A DNA stretch of 64,000 nucleotides from Cryptomeria japonica (taxonomy: Eukaryota; Streptophyta; Pinopsida; Cupressales; Cupressaceae): contig NC_081408.1 in the NCBI RefSeq assembly GCF_030272615.1, positions 610,767,673-610,831,672 on the forward strand, in the 5' to 3' direction. Every line of letters begins with the position of its first letter. Position 1 is the stretch's first letter. The position numbers were made by a program, and so were the translations under genes. Positions 10,246 through 23,819 of this stretch are shown one piece after another. A model generated the notes under the pieces. The model ran no database searches. It was given only the letters and a program-made list of their open reading frames with translations, and was not told the origin of the DNA.

Positions 10246-12010
10246 ATACCCCTCTAGAGGAACAAGGTTTCACAAGTCGAGGAAATATACCGTTGGTAGT
10301 GAATACCGTTGAGACTCCATTGCCTCCTATTGAAGAAGTAAGTAAACCTTTTGAGGAAGGATCTGATGTGAAAACATACATTGAGACTGCTCAAGACTGA
10401 CTCCTAGTATGATGATGAATGGTTATCCCTTCACAATAGTGTCACATGTACATTGTAGAACGATCTTATGATCATCAGTCGCCCATCGATGATGGTATTG
10501 TTTATGAAGACAAAGAGATCGACCTTAATTAATGGCTACACTATTTTGACACATCGACCTACACTATAATAGTAGCATCCTATTTTGATGGTGATAGAGA
10601 TATTTTCCTAATGTTTCCCCATCTTATAGATTGGGAACAACATGACAAACCCCATCTAGACTAGTTTAAAAATGATGAGGCGATAACTAAATTTCTTAGT
10701 GTTCATGAAGAGCTACCATATGGGGATCACAAAGAAGATTTTGCAATAGACCTTGAGAGAACAACAGACTTTGGAGAGGAAAGTCCATCCTTTAGTTAGG
10801 GAGATCAAGAAGACAATGAAAACAAAAACAAAGCTAAAAGATACAACTAGAGAAAAATGGATGATCAATCAGAGGTTACTAGAAGAGGAAGATTTGATAG
10901 CTTACCAATTGATCAAGAGTGATTCTCACTATTGCTAGAAAAATTATAAGAGGTAAACATCGGTGATGGTGAGAATGTAAGAAAGATCCACCTTGCAGAA
11001 TCAATGCAACCTAAGGAGAAAGAAAAAATCATTCAATTTTTGAGAGAAAGGCAAGTGAACTTTGCTTAGTCATATGAAAAAATGCCTGGTCTAGACCCTA
11101 AACTAGTCCTACATCACTTTCCATTGCTTCTAGGAGCAAAACCCTTCAAACAAAAACTTAGAAAGATACACCCTTAAATAGATCTGCTAGTCAAGGTGGA
11201 ACTACAAAAGTTGCTAGATGTGGGCTTCATTAGAATAATAGACTATGCAGAATGGATCTCAAATATTGTACCAGTAACCAAACCTATTGGAGGCATCTAC
11301 ATTTGTACCGACTTTAGGGATCTAAACAAGGCCTACCCTAAAGATGATTTTCCTCTCCCAAATATTGACATGACAGTAGACCTCAAAGTTGGACATGAAA
11401 TGCTATCTTTAATGGATGTTTTTTCAAGTTATAATTAGATAAGGATAACACTAGGGGATTGACACAAGACTACCTTTACTTGCCCATGGGGAACATATTG
11501 TTGGAATGTGATGCCATTCGGGTTAAGAAATGTAGGAGACACTTATTAGAGAGCCACAACAATGCTATTCCTTGAAAGAATACATGATAACATAGAAGAT
11601 TATATAAATGATATATTGGCAAAATATAAGACTAGAGACAACCACCTTGCAGTCCTAGCTAAGATTTTTGATAGAGTTTAGAAGTATAAGGTCTGATTGA
11701 ATCTGAAAAAATGTGTTTAGGGGTAACAATAGACAAACTCCTGAGATTTATAGTCTCTAATTGAGGTATTGAAGTGAATCTGGCTAAGTTTAAAGCTATT
11801 TTGGAGATGCCTCCCCCTGCTAATCTAAAACAATTAAGAAGTTTACAAGGCAAATTTCAATCCATTAGGAGGTTTATAGCATAGTTAGCAGACAAATGTT
11901 AGCCTTTTTGACATTTATTGAACAAAGGATTCACCTTCAAAGGGATAAAATAGTGTCAAGAATCCATCCAAGCCTTAAAGGATTGCTTATTATCATAATC
12001 AATCTTGGTA
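10246..12010 (+). pseudogene. Ty3/gypsy pol fragment (protease linker to RT/RNase H)
   Basis: A decayed polyprotein. From 11196 the RT reads VGFIRIIDYAEWISNIVPV, then CTDFRDLNKAYPKDDFPLPN (about 11306), MDVFSSYN, FTCPWGTYCWNVMPFGLRN (about 11478) and YINDILAK where family members have YVDD (about 11603). The RNase-H linker follows (about 11770-11880). The wording is closest to the Tat/Athila side of plant gypsy elements, a tentative placement. At least ten stops and several frameshifts are present. No LTR, integrase or primer site was found next to it, so it is a remnant. Its left end abuts the DNA transposon. Confidence 0.8.
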
Positions 12011-12149
12011 CCTACAACACCAGGAAAGCCGTTGTTGCTTTATATCTCTGCAACCAACTCATCCCTTGGAGCACTTTTGGTACAACATAATGACCAAGGG
12101 AAACAAGAATCCATATACTATTGTAGACACTAAATAATTGGTAAATGCC

Positions 12150-12720
12150 TACAGTCTTTATTTTTAACCCAATCGCACGTATAATCTTTACTATTCGTGC
12201 AGTCATGTCTCGTTCCCTCTTTCCCATTTTCTATTATGTTGACATCATTTTATCCTCATTCCAAGTCTGGGATACCATTTTGACCTAAAATCCATCCCAT
12301 TGATGTTGTTTTATTCCCATTTCAATACAATGATTTCAATTCATCCCAAAAACTATTCTGATTAGGTCATTTTCCTCCCGTTTTGATCCTATCATTTCCT
12401 CTTTTCCCATTTTCTATCTCATTGACATCATTTCCTCCCCATTTTGAGTCTAGGATATCATTTTGACCTAAAATCCATCCCATTGAATTCATTTAATTCT
12501 CATTTAGATCTCATGATGTCAATTTGTCCCAGAACTTGCCCCAATTAGGTCATTTTGCTCCTATTTTGATCTTATTGTTCCCTTCTTTCCCATTTTCTAT
12601 CCATATTGCATAATTTTCTCCCAATTTCCAGTTTCTGACATCATTTTGACCTCTTCTCCTACCCCATGGTGTTACATCGACCCCATTTCAATCCTTTGAC
12701 CTACTTTTATTCAGTTTGAC
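12150..12720 (+). repeat. 183-bp tandem repeat, about 2.7 copies
   Basis: 'TTCCCATTTTCTAT' recurs at 12221, 12404 and 12587, exactly 183 bp apart. Between them 'CATTTTGACCTAAAATCCATC' and 'TTAGGTCATTTT' recur in register. Units are about 75-80% alike by eye. No coding potential. Confidence 0.85.
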
Positions 12721-15170
12721 CTAATTTTTCCATTTTGGCTTAATTCTTTTCATTTTCTATCTGAACCTTTCCAATTCTTCCCAATTTGACCTAATTTGAC
12801 TTAATTTGATCAAATTTAGATCTCTAGATGTCAGTTTGACTCATTTATACATTTAGATTTAATTAAATAATTAATTAATTAATTAAACACCTTTCTTTCC
12901 TAACAATTCTTCTAAAATTAAATAAATAACTTTGATAATTTATTTATGTCTCCTTTATCCACTAATTAAATAAATTTATTTTATTTAATTAATTTAGTAC
13001 ATCAAACCAAAAAGGTCAAATAATAAATATGAGTATGAATCAAATCAGTTTCATATTTTTTTTAAATCTATGGAATCAAGAAATAGTTTAGTAATTCTTA
13101 CATTCCACACCAAAATAAAATTATTAAAAATAATAATATGACTCTGTTGAAATAGTAAGGAGTGTAATGAAATATAAGAAATTTGATAAGGTTTTTTAGG
13201 TGGACATAGTATAAACCACAATATATCTTCTAAATAGGAGTCCCATAAAAGTAGTTAAGGGAATGACTCCTAGATAAGGATGGCTTGAAACTAAGCAAAA
13301 TGTTAATAATGTGAGGGTGTTTGGATGTGTTATTTAATCACATATTAGAATTATAATTTCACTCATCTTTTCCACCTCATGTTTCTCATGTTTAAGTGAT
13401 CCAATGATCATGTATGCCCCACATTTTTTTATCTTAAAATCAACATTTTAAATATTGTTTTTAATTTTATGTTAATTATTTTAAATAAATATTTAATAAT
13501 TTAAGAATGATGTAAATTGATGAGTTGAAATATTTTCTAAGTAAATTAAGTCTGTAGTTTTTTAGATTTAAAAAAAATAAAAATTTATTGAATGATATTT
13601 TTTCATATTGCATACTTTCACTACAATTAAAAATTTCAATGAATTATTGAACTTAGATAATTAATTGAACAATGTCTAGTGTATAGAATTTGTTCATGAT
13701 TTTTATATTATTATTTATTTATTTTTAGTACTAACAAAAATTTAGGCTTATGCTTTTTCATAACACAATATCTTAGCATGTAATTAAAATTATTATTTTT
13801 CATTGCAAAAGGATCCATGAGGAGTGTAACTTATTTCTTTGAAATTTTCTAATAATATTATTTTTCCTAGTGTCTTTCAATGGACATATACTCATTATGA
13901 TAATAAAATATGTACAATATTAAAAGAAACAATACATAATTAAAAATCAAACAAAGCTAACATTAAGGTTATATACTTACAAAATATAATTTTTAAATGA
14001 TTTCATTTGATCTCCCAAAAGATATAGTTAAAAATATTTTTTGTCAATATTTTTATAGGTATGAAGGAAACTCTATCTAAGTTTAATTTAAGCTTACCAC
14101 GACTCTAACCAAGGATTTGATTTAACTCCCTTTCATTGAACCCTCTTAAATGTAACCCCAAAAGACTTAAAAAAAAAACACATTTTTCTAAAAAGTAGAT
14201 GATTTCAAGATAAATCAAGATGTCCTCCCTAGAATAATATTCATAGCATTCTTTCATAACCTTGAACAAATCCTATTAGCTCCCCTCTCATGATGCACAT
14301 GACATCTTAATCAAACGAGCTCTAACACTAGATGAAGGAATAGCTGTATATGTAGAGTTTGAAGAGCAGGGGAAATTCAAGCCCATATAAATTAAAGTTA
14401 AAATAAAGTAAGCAGCTACAGCTAAATTACTGGTATTGCTTTATCATACTTTTTAGCTATAAGAGTGAGGACTAATTATATGTAGAGTTTGAAGAGCAGG
14501 GGAAATTCTTCTTATTCCCAACGAGTAAACTGCTACAACTATTTAAGAAAGACATGCAGACGTCAGCAATTACGTAATGGTTTCATATAATAAAATGTAT
14601 GACTATTGTTTATGGTGTTTTTTTCTTATATAGAAGCTGATGTTCCTTGAATAGATGATAATTTTAATCAGTAATAATAAAATGTGATGAAAAGTTAACC
14701 ATAGGTTCTAACTCTTGATTTAGAGAAATAATGTACCAATAAGTTTTTTATATGGGTTCAATTTTCTTTTATTGAATTGAAATATTGGAGAGGAGATTTC
14801 AAAGAGTGTCCCTAATTCTTTTGGATTGTTTTTTATAGAGAATGTGATCATGAAATCAAAAAACCATTTTTTATGGGTCAAATTTTATATTTTCATGCAG
14901 GTGTAGGATCCTCCTTCTTTACTCACCTTATATTTAAACTAGCTGATTAAGTGTAGCAAATAGCTTAGAGAGCTCCTTGGTGGTTTTCCATAGATGCCTC
15001 AAAGTTAGGCATGCAAGGGCAAGATGCTTGGGTGATAGGAAAAACTAAAATTTCTAAAACAATAAAATCATGTGATGCCTTCACATCCTCTTGAGCCCTT
15101 GGTGGGTAATGGTGAGAAGGGCAATCCTTCTTTAGCTAGATCTCATGATGTAAACAAGTCAAGAGGCCTA
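12721..15170. other. AT-rich spacer
   Basis: No supported gene. One small direct repeat: a 27-base sequence starting TATGTAGAGTTTGAAGAG occurs at about 14349 and 14480. Long A/T runs and many stops in all frames. Confidence 0.7.
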
Positions 15171-15790
15171 TACACCACCAAACATTTTCAATCTTCATGT
15201 TTGGTGGTGTATCATGTGTTCGGATTCTTTAAGTTGATTCCGGTGATTGGAAATGTGTTTGGGGCAGTATGTGAGACCTATAGGAAGTGTGTGATTTTGT
15301 ATTTTGGGTCCAGAATATGGTTTGGTAATAGACCTAAGCCGACTTGCAGCTACATGTTTCATTTTTGATATTTTGTGAAGCCGACTTGTGGGAGATTAAT
15401 TTTTGCTAGTTCAAATATATAAGACCATTTTGGATGATGCATTTGGTGAGATGTGTGATGTGGTAGACCGTTTTGAAGCGATTGAGCACAGTTTCACTTG
15501 CGCATTTTGATCTCGGTTGATCCGGTAAGCAGTTGTAGAGCATATAAGTAGATCAGTTGCAGCAAATTTGCACTTAATCGGAACTGATTTTTGGCATAAT
15601 CAGATGCTATTTTCTAGTTCACTACCGATTGTAATCAGTTTGTAATCTCTTGTAAGGTAGTGAGCCTTCCTCCAGGGCTGTAGCCCTATTTTGTAACTTG
15701 AGCAGTGAGCCCTAGGCAGTGTGCCTAAATGCAAGTGCATTCCCCTTGTAATATTCTTTCGCTACTGACCATTAGTGAGATTACGAGAGA
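15170..15790 (+). repeat. Possible LTR fragment
   Basis: A less AT-rich block with a TATA-like box (AAATATATAAGACC, about 15413), several TTGTAA words and a downstream end rich in 'CCTTGTAATATT' resembles the U3-R-U5 layout of a plant LTR. No TG...CA ends, partner LTR or target duplication could be fixed, so this is a weak call. Confidence 0.3.
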
Positions 15791-16830
15791 GAGCTTTTTA
15801 TTATATAAATTTAAATAAAATTTCAAAATATAAAATCTCACAATAGAAAATTTTAATAAGACAAAAATTAACAAAAGCTAGACATTTTTATAAATACTAT
15901 CTTTTAAAAATAAAAAAAATAGACTATATTAATTACAAAATAAATAAATAAATTATCTTTTCAAAATTTATACAGTTAAATTAACCAAATTCAGTAACAC
16001 ATATTTTGAGTTTTGAGAAAAGTTTCTCTATATACTAGTGAAAAAAATGTATGCAAACATGTACGCCATTAATCGTATTCCATGATGTGTCATCTCATTC
16101 TTTTTTTCGTATGATCAAACGCTTTAGAGTGTCCACCAAACTTTCACCCCTTGACATACATGTAAACAAGGTTCGTTTTAATATACTATTATTTTCTCCC
16201 TCAAGATTATAATTTGTTCACTTTGTTATGATAAATGATAGACTAATTAAACAAGCAAAATATCTATCAAAACAATAATTATATATAATATATCTTAACA
16301 CATATTAATATTTAATATATATTTAACAATTCATATTTAAATATGTTTAATATATAACATTAAAATTAAGGAAATACTATAAACATAACTAATATTTATT
16401 TATTTTTTAATTTAATTTTAAATTCACAATATATATTAATATATTATATATTTATATTATTATAACTAAATCTTTTAACTCTTAGTTTCAGCATATTGTA
16501 AGTCTCTTTTTAAAATGGTAGGTAAAGGTAGATTTGAATTTTGGACCCAACCTTAATTCACATGCTCTAATTTTGTAATGAATTTGCCATAAAGTTCTAT
16601 GAAATATGGTAAATGAAATTTCAGTGGCAATATATATAGGTAGGTATTCAATAAATGTATAAATAGTGAAAGTTGTGCATTTCCCAAAGATTAATAAAGA
16701 GCAACAATGCAGTTAATGTCAATGAATGGTGGAGGACACAATGACAGGCATCCAACCACATAATGCCTGAAAAACAACAAATAAGTACTTTACTTTTTCT
16801 AGGAAACCGAATGTGTGGGCAAGAGAAAGG
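15791..16830. other. AT-rich spacer
   Basis: Very AT-rich (for example 16260-16460). No gene, tRNA or clear repeat seen. Confidence 0.7.
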
Positions 16831-16831
16831 A

Positions 16832-16987
16832 CGCGTCTATTTTGGCTCCAAAAAGACAATACGAATTGACTAACACGCATGTTAGTCTCGTGTTTTACAT
16901 CGTCAGTTTTACAATTAACAGCTGCGATTGACTAACATGTCACTCACACGTTGTACGAAAGGTCTGTTTTGGAGCTAGAATAGTCGC
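16832..16987. mobile_element. Small TIR element (MITE-like)
   Basis: About 156 bp with imperfect terminal inverted repeats. The left end is CGCGTCTATTTTGGCTCC and the right end, reverse-complemented, is CGCGACTATTCTAGCTCC. The inside carries GACTAACACGCATGTTAGTC, a near-palindrome that also forms the core of the 85-bp tandem units at 21766-22740. No coding capacity. The target duplication is not clear. Confidence 0.55.
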
Positions 16988-17276
16988 GGCCCGAGAGAAA
17001 TGGAGGCAAGAATGAAATACAATGAATTAATGAGTCTGCAAAATACAAGAATATAAATCTTGAAAGATCGTCCTTTGTTTGACAGATTTTCTTTTCACTT
17101 CTCTTTCAAAGACCCAACATCTCATCGACCATAGATAAGCTTACACCTCACCATTTGCATCAAAACAAACATTACGATCTTCAGTTCTTTTCTGAGGCAT
17201 TTAATCCCAGGCCGTACATGATTAGATTGTGCTTTTCCCAGGACTCGATCGGGAATTCTACCTAGGTAAGACACAG

Positions 17277-17412
17277 ATGCGTCTATTCTGGCTCCAAAAC
17301 GGCACTATTGTACAAACGACATGCATCTGGAGCCCATTGACATACATCCCTCCCATGCCCTCCCATGATGCGATGAGTCACATTCTGGGACCCACCATTG
17401 GGCTGATCTAGA
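17277..17412 (+). mobile_element. Second copy of the TIR element, left end
   Basis: Begins TGCGTCTATTCTGGCTCC, matching the left TIR at 16832. The following sequence (CATGCCCTCCCATGATGCGA and so on) matches the reverse complement of 56105-56245. So the family has at least two internal sequence types with one kind of end. Confidence 0.45.
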
Positions 17413-19665
17413 GGCATGTTGTCATTTTTCGGTTGATAGAAAGGCTTAACCAACACACTCGAAGCATTGATCACTTAGAGTGGCTAGTGTGGGCCCCTCT
17501 GACCCGTCCACTTTACCATTACCGGTTACCATTTCCGTCATCTATAATCCCGCGCAAAGTTTGATTATTTCAAACTCTTTTCTAGCACCCGTAAATCTTT
17601 TAACTGCAATCAACAACTCTGGCAGTTTGCATTTGCATATGGCCTCTGCCAAAATGAGAGCTTTCAAACTAAATTAATATTATATATTTGATTATTTTTA
17701 TATTATTTCTCTATCCTTTTTTCTTTATATGTAGGTAATCAGTGTGGTAAAAAATATCAAGCTCTAATATTTTTTCTTGTTGATAGTTAATGTAGTCAAG
17801 ATGAGAAATATTTTATATTAAACTGACTTCTATAAATTAATTCACAGGCTTATGATAGCCAAAGTTATGGCAAAACAAGAATTTCATATAGGTCTTTTAG
17901 TAATATCTATGAACAAAACTGATTTTAGATGTAGTCCTAAAATTTGATCCAAGAAATAGTCATATGTATATTTAATTATGTTCAAGGATTATTGGAAAAC
18001 AAAATTATAAACCCTAACAAGCTCAACATTGTATATAATTTCCTTTCCATTGAAATCATTAAATGCAAATATGCAACTATATCTAATGAATAAGCAATTC
18101 ATATGTTTTCTTTAAAACTCCAAATATCATATATGAACTCATCAATTTTGTAGCATAAATACAATAATACACCAAAGTGTACATATAAGTGAATCACAAT
18201 AACTTCATTCATCCCATAGGAGGCAAGAAGGTGACAATTCAAGAGATATTGAGTGAATAAGACAAAGAATAAGGTATAGAAGCATACCAAAATTTACTTA
18301 AAACCTTTTGAATAAGCTAGACAAGGAAATTTTCAATTCTCTTTAGATATTTCTTAAAGAGAAGAAAAAAAATGAATAGATCAACATAAATTATGGTCAA
18401 GAATATGTAACAAAATATTGAATCACTACAAGCAAGGGTTGGACCAAAAGAACACTTATGAGGATGTTCTTATTATTCTACTAGGCACTTAATTAGTTTT
18501 TTAGTATTTTGTATCACACTTCATTGTGATTAGCATGTGGTACTTAAACATTGTGTGAGATAATTGGAGTGAATTTATTATGATTTTAGTCCTCTTCTAC
18601 TCCATCAATTGATAGCTAGTGTTGCAAGTGTGACTGTATATTTTGGGTCATAAGAATATTTTTCCAATAAATTAAATGTTCACTATACAATCCACAAAAA
18701 GTATATTTAGACAACTAAAATTGACACATCATCATTCCAGCTCATCTATTATCATTTTATTTTTAATTAATCATTTGTATTTGATTGATTAATTATTTTT
18801 CTTTCTAAAATTAATTAAATAATAAAATTTATTATTATTGATTCCTATTTCTAGCGTTTACTCCACATCATTTACCTATAAGCTCCTTTAGGTAGATAAA
18901 TCTCTATCTCACCCCCATCTAAAAATTCAATACACTAGAATATTTAATTAATTAAACACCTAAGAAAAATTAATTAATATCCCTAGTCATTTGTGCATGC
19001 CTAATAATAAATATTCAAATATTTATGTTCTCAATTTCTCTAGTAGGTGCATATGTCATATCACTTGTACACTTGTAATACTTAAGGCATAGGAGTTATT
19101 TTCACATCCCTAAAAAAAATACTTTTTAGATCCTTACCATCCACTCTATCCAAGACACATGTCACTCACCCTTGATTCCCCTTGACTCATGGAGAGACGT
19201 TGAGTTCCTCAATTACAAGCATGAAACTTGTTCTCTTCTTATGCTCCCAATCCTCTCAAGCCGTGAGAACCTTTGGTCTCTCCAACTAATCTAGACCCTC
19301 TATTTTCTCACACAAAAATCTATAAATTTGTTACAAACCAATCCATTTGAGAAAAATTCTTAGATGTTACACTTTTTTGTATTGTCATTATGAGAATTTA
19401 ATATTATAGTCTACCCAATTTATATCCTTGGATATGAATATCATAGCCTGGTGCATTGATAAGGCATAGTGGACAAAAATATTTTGTATGCTTTCATTAT
19501 ATTAATTTTCTTTTGTTGTGATTAAATTGTGTGTCCATGTGAGATATATTGGTTAACTTCATGCTTTAATTCTCTATGTATAGTCACATTTTTGTGTATA
19601 TAGCATATATAATCTTAATCCTAAATCTGCACAAATGGTTTAACATCAAAATTGATGGAATCTAT

Positions 19666-19703
<38 letters not shown>

Positions 19704-20896
19704 CATTTCTTATCTTTCATCACAATTGGACACACTAATATGTGCCCCAATATTCAATATCTTGGTGATAAATCTCCCCTCTAGTTGACATCACATGTTG
19801 GTGATAAGTGAATTCATTGTCTCATTTACACTCATCATGAATGTAAAAACTATAATCATGAGCTTGATTTCTTTTTTTACATGGTGTATTAATTTAAAGA
19901 TTCAGTATTATTTCTTTTGAAGGAGTCTTTCAATGACATAATCTACACTTGTTCTAGCCTACAAAATTTTATAGTTTTCCATAGATGTAGGTAATAGAGA
20001 TAACACGTAACCAATAAATAGAATCTAAACTTGTTATTTGACTCCTAAATGGATGGTCTAATGATGTTCCTATGGTTTGTTTAAAGATCCTTCAATTTTG
20101 TCTCATCTATGCATTTTCAAGGCAAGAAGTGTCATGTTACTAGAGGTTGTAAGTTGTGTTGAGTGTTTTGACAAGTTGAAGTTGTGAATACAATCATTTT
20201 CCTTCAAGAAATTCTTGAATTTAAAAATTTCCTATGAATCAATTATATACTACATGTTTCTAATTTGAGTTGCGAATGAAATTTTATCTCCATTGAAGTT
20301 GATTGTGATTTTAGGATAGCAAGTAGAATCTCAAAATTATAGTGCATCACCTCCTAGGGCTAGTAGTTTTCAATTCAAAAGCAATCTTTCTATCGTTTTC
20401 TCTTGTCAAGTGCAATAATTTTAGGAAGTTTTCCAAGGGAAGTATCCCATAATATGGAGGTTCATCCTTGTTTGAGGTCTCTCATAGCTTGAGAAACTCT
20501 CCATGTTGTGCAAGATTATTGAGTTTTACATCTTAGCATTTGGGCATAATCCTTAGTAACAACAACTTTTGGCACACCAATTGGGATAGTTTGGATTGTT
20601 TTAGTCCAAGGATTTTCCATACATTGTTGATATTGGTATTTATATTAATGATATCTTCCTTTTGAGGAAATATCTTCACATGCCTAGTGACTCTGAGTTC
20701 AAATCTATTGGTTCAATAGTCCAAGTGTTGGTATGTTTCAAAGCAAATCTATTTTATTTTGATTCTCCGGCTCTTTGAATGAATGAATATGTCTATACTT
20801 CATAAGAGTTTGTATTATCAAACCCTATTTCATGAGAGTGATATTCCTACACCATATTATCTATATTAGACCCAAAACACTGCTGGTTTTATCCTC
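17413..20896. other. AT-rich spacer with an (AC)n microsatellite
   Basis: No supported gene. The only feature is the (AC)n run at 19669-19699. Frames here are short and show no recognisable domain. Confidence 0.7.
19669..19699. repeat. (AC)n microsatellite
   Basis: About 15 uninterrupted AC units, likely length-polymorphic. Confidence 0.95.
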
Positions 20897-21169
20897 ATAG
20901 GACACATGTATGGATTCCTAGGATACCATGTGAACCCTAAGAATACCATATGACACTAGAGAGGGGGAGAGGGAATGGGAGAGAGACACACCTACAAGAG
21001 GAGGAGAGTGAGATAGAGAAATAGAGACTGAGAGGGAGAGACAAGAGATAAACGAGAGAAAGAGAGATGGAGAGAGAGAGGGGGGGAGACAAAGATAGAG
21101 AAAGGGAAAGGGAGGGGGAGAGAGAGATGGAGAGAGAGAGGGAAATAGAGATAGAGAATGACACAACGA

Positions 21170-21282
<113 letters not shown>

Positions 21283-21744
21283 GGATATATAGAGAGATCT
21301 AAGAGGTGGATAGAGGGATTGGGAGAGAAAGAGAGACTGAAGAGATGGAGGGAGGGAAGGTGAGAGAGAGAGGTGAGAAGAGAGGGAGAGAGTGAGAAAG
21401 AGACGTAATGAGAAAGGGAGAGAGGGAGGGGGAGGAGAGAGGGAGAGAATAAGAGAGAGATACACCTGATAGAAGGGGAGATTGAGATAGAGAGGAGATG
21501 AGAGGGAGAGACTTCAGAGATAAAGAATGGGAGAGAGAGAGAGAGACTTAAGTGAAAAAGAGAAAGGGAGGGGGGGAGGTAGGGAGAGAGTGGGAAAGAG
21601 ATACATTTGACAGAGGAGGAGAGTGAGATAGAGAGATATAGGCAGAGAGGGAGAGAGACTTAAGAGAGAAAGAATGGGAGAGAGAGGGAAAGACAGAGAA
21701 GGAGAGAGATAGAATATTGATGGAACATTGTTTAGGCACATAGC

Positions 21745-22745
21745 ATGTTGATGGAAGATTTGACTAACATAGCGTGTTAGTCACTTTCAATGATTTGCAG
21801 ACTGTGTGGCTGCCATTTCCTTTTGCCCTGCGAAACAATGAATTTGACTAACATAGTATGTTTTTAGCTTTCGAGGGCTGTGTAGCTGCCATTTCCTTTT
21901 GCCCCGTGAAATGATGAATTCGACTAACATAGCATGTTATTCTGTGAATCAGTAAAAGCTACTAACATGCTATGTTAGTCAAATTTACTATTTTGTGGGG
22001 AAAAAGGAAATGGCAGCCACGCAGTCCGCGAATCAGTGAAAGCGACTAACACGCTATGTTAGTCGAATTTGTTGTTTCGCAGTCCAAAAGGAAATGGTAG
22101 CCACGTAGTCCACAAATCAGTGAAATTGACTAACATGCTATGTTAGTCGAATTCACTATTGCGCGGGGCAAAAGGAAATGGCGGCCACGCAGTCCGCAAA
22201 TCAGCGAAAGCGACTAACATGCCATGTTAGTCGAATTCCTCATTTCATGAGGCAAAAGGAAATGGTGGCCACGTAGCCCATGAATCATCGAAAGCTACTA
22301 ACACGCTATGTTAGTTGAATTCATTGTTTCAAGGGGCAAAAAGAAATGGCGGCCATGGAGTCTGTGAATTAGCGAAAGCAACTAACACACTATGTTAATC
22401 GAATTCGTTGATTCATGGTCCAAAAGGAAATGGCGGCCATGCATTCTGCGAATCAACGAAATCAACTAACACGCTATGTTAGTCAAATTTGCTATTTCGC
22501 GGGGCAAAAGGAAATGGTGGCCATGAAGTCCGCGAATCAGTGAAAGTGACTAACACGCCATGTTAGTCGAATTCACCATTTCGCAGGGCAAAAGGAAATG
22601 GCGGCCACGCAGCCCGTGAATCAGCAAAAGCTACTAACATGCTATGTTACTTGTTAGTCAAATTCACTGTTTCAAGGGGCAAAAGGAAATGGCGGCCACG
22701 CAGTCCGCAAATCAGAAAAAGCGACTAACATGCTATGTTAATTGA
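21745..22745. repeat. 85-bp tandem array with an orientation switch
   Basis: Units contain GACTAACACGCTATGTTAGT, then GCAAAAGGAAATGGCGGCCA. Unit starts near 22043, 22128, 22212, 22297, 22380, 22466, 22546, 22635 and 22722 give a period close to 85 bp. About two and a half units at 21745-21945 run the opposite way, so the array flips at about 21945. Each unit holds its own small palindrome (CTAACAT/ATGTTAG type). Confidence 0.85.
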
Positions 22746-22948
22746 ATCTTCCATGAACGTGCTATGTGCCTAAACAATGTTCCATGAATCTTCTCTCTCT
22801 CTCTCTCTCTCTCCCTCTCTCTCCCATTCTTTCTCTCTTAAGTCTCTCTCCCTCTCTACCTCTATCTCTCTATCTCACTCTCCTCCTCTATCAAGTGTAT
22901 CTCTTTCCCACTCTCTCCCTACCTCCCCCTCCCTTTCTCTTTTTCACT

Positions 22949-22981
<33 letters not shown>

Positions 22982-23819
22982 CATTCTTTATCTCTGAAGT
23001 CTCTCCCTCTCATCCTCTCTCTATCTCACTCTCCCCTTCTCTCAGTTGTACCTCTCTTTTATTCTCTCCCTCTCTCCTCTCGCTCCCTCTCTCCCTTTCT
23101 CATTACCTCTCTTTCTCACTCTCTCCCTCTCACCCTCTCTTCGCACCTCTCTCTCTAGTCTCTTGTACTCTCCTTCCATCCCTTCCTCCCTCTCACTCAA
23201 ACTCTCTCTATCTCTTACCCTCTCTTTCTCTCTCTCTCTCACCTTCCCTCCCTCCATCTCTTCAGTCTCTCTTTCTCTCCCTCTCTCCCTCTCTTCGCAC
23301 CTCTCTCTCTAGTCTCCTATACTCTCCTTCCATCCCTTCCTCCCTCTCACTCAAACTCTCTCTATCTCTCACCCTCTCTTTCTCTTTCTCTCTCTCACCT
23401 TCCCTCCCTCCATCTCTTCAGTCTCTCTTTCTCTCCCAATCCCTCTATCCACCTCTTAGATCTCTCTATATCTCCCCCACTCCCTATCTCTCTCTCTCCC
23501 CCTCTCTTAGGTATCTCTATCCCATTCTCTCTCTCTCTCTCTCTCTGAGTCCCCTTCTCTATGTCACTCTCTATCTCTATCTCTCCCTCTATTTCACTCT
23601 ATTTCCCTCTCTCTATCTCTCTCTCTCCATCTCTCTCTCCCCCTCCCTTTCCCTTTTTCTATCTCTGTCTCCCCCTATCTCTCTCTCTCCATCTCTCTTT
23701 CTCTCATTTATCTCTTGTCTCTCCCTCTTAGTCTCTATCTCTCTATCTCACTCTCCTCCTCTCTTAGGTGTGTTTCTCTCCCATTCCCTCCCTCTCCTCC
23801 CCCTCTCTCCCTCTCTAGG

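Noticed and set aside
2590-12010. DNA transposon inserted inside the gypsy element
   Set aside because: Gypsy sequence is found only on the right side; the left flank is an unrelated 200-bp repeat.
21745-22745. CRISPR-like regular array
   Set aside because: Units of 85 bp are repeated along their whole length with no unique spacers, and the setting is a plant nuclear repeat.
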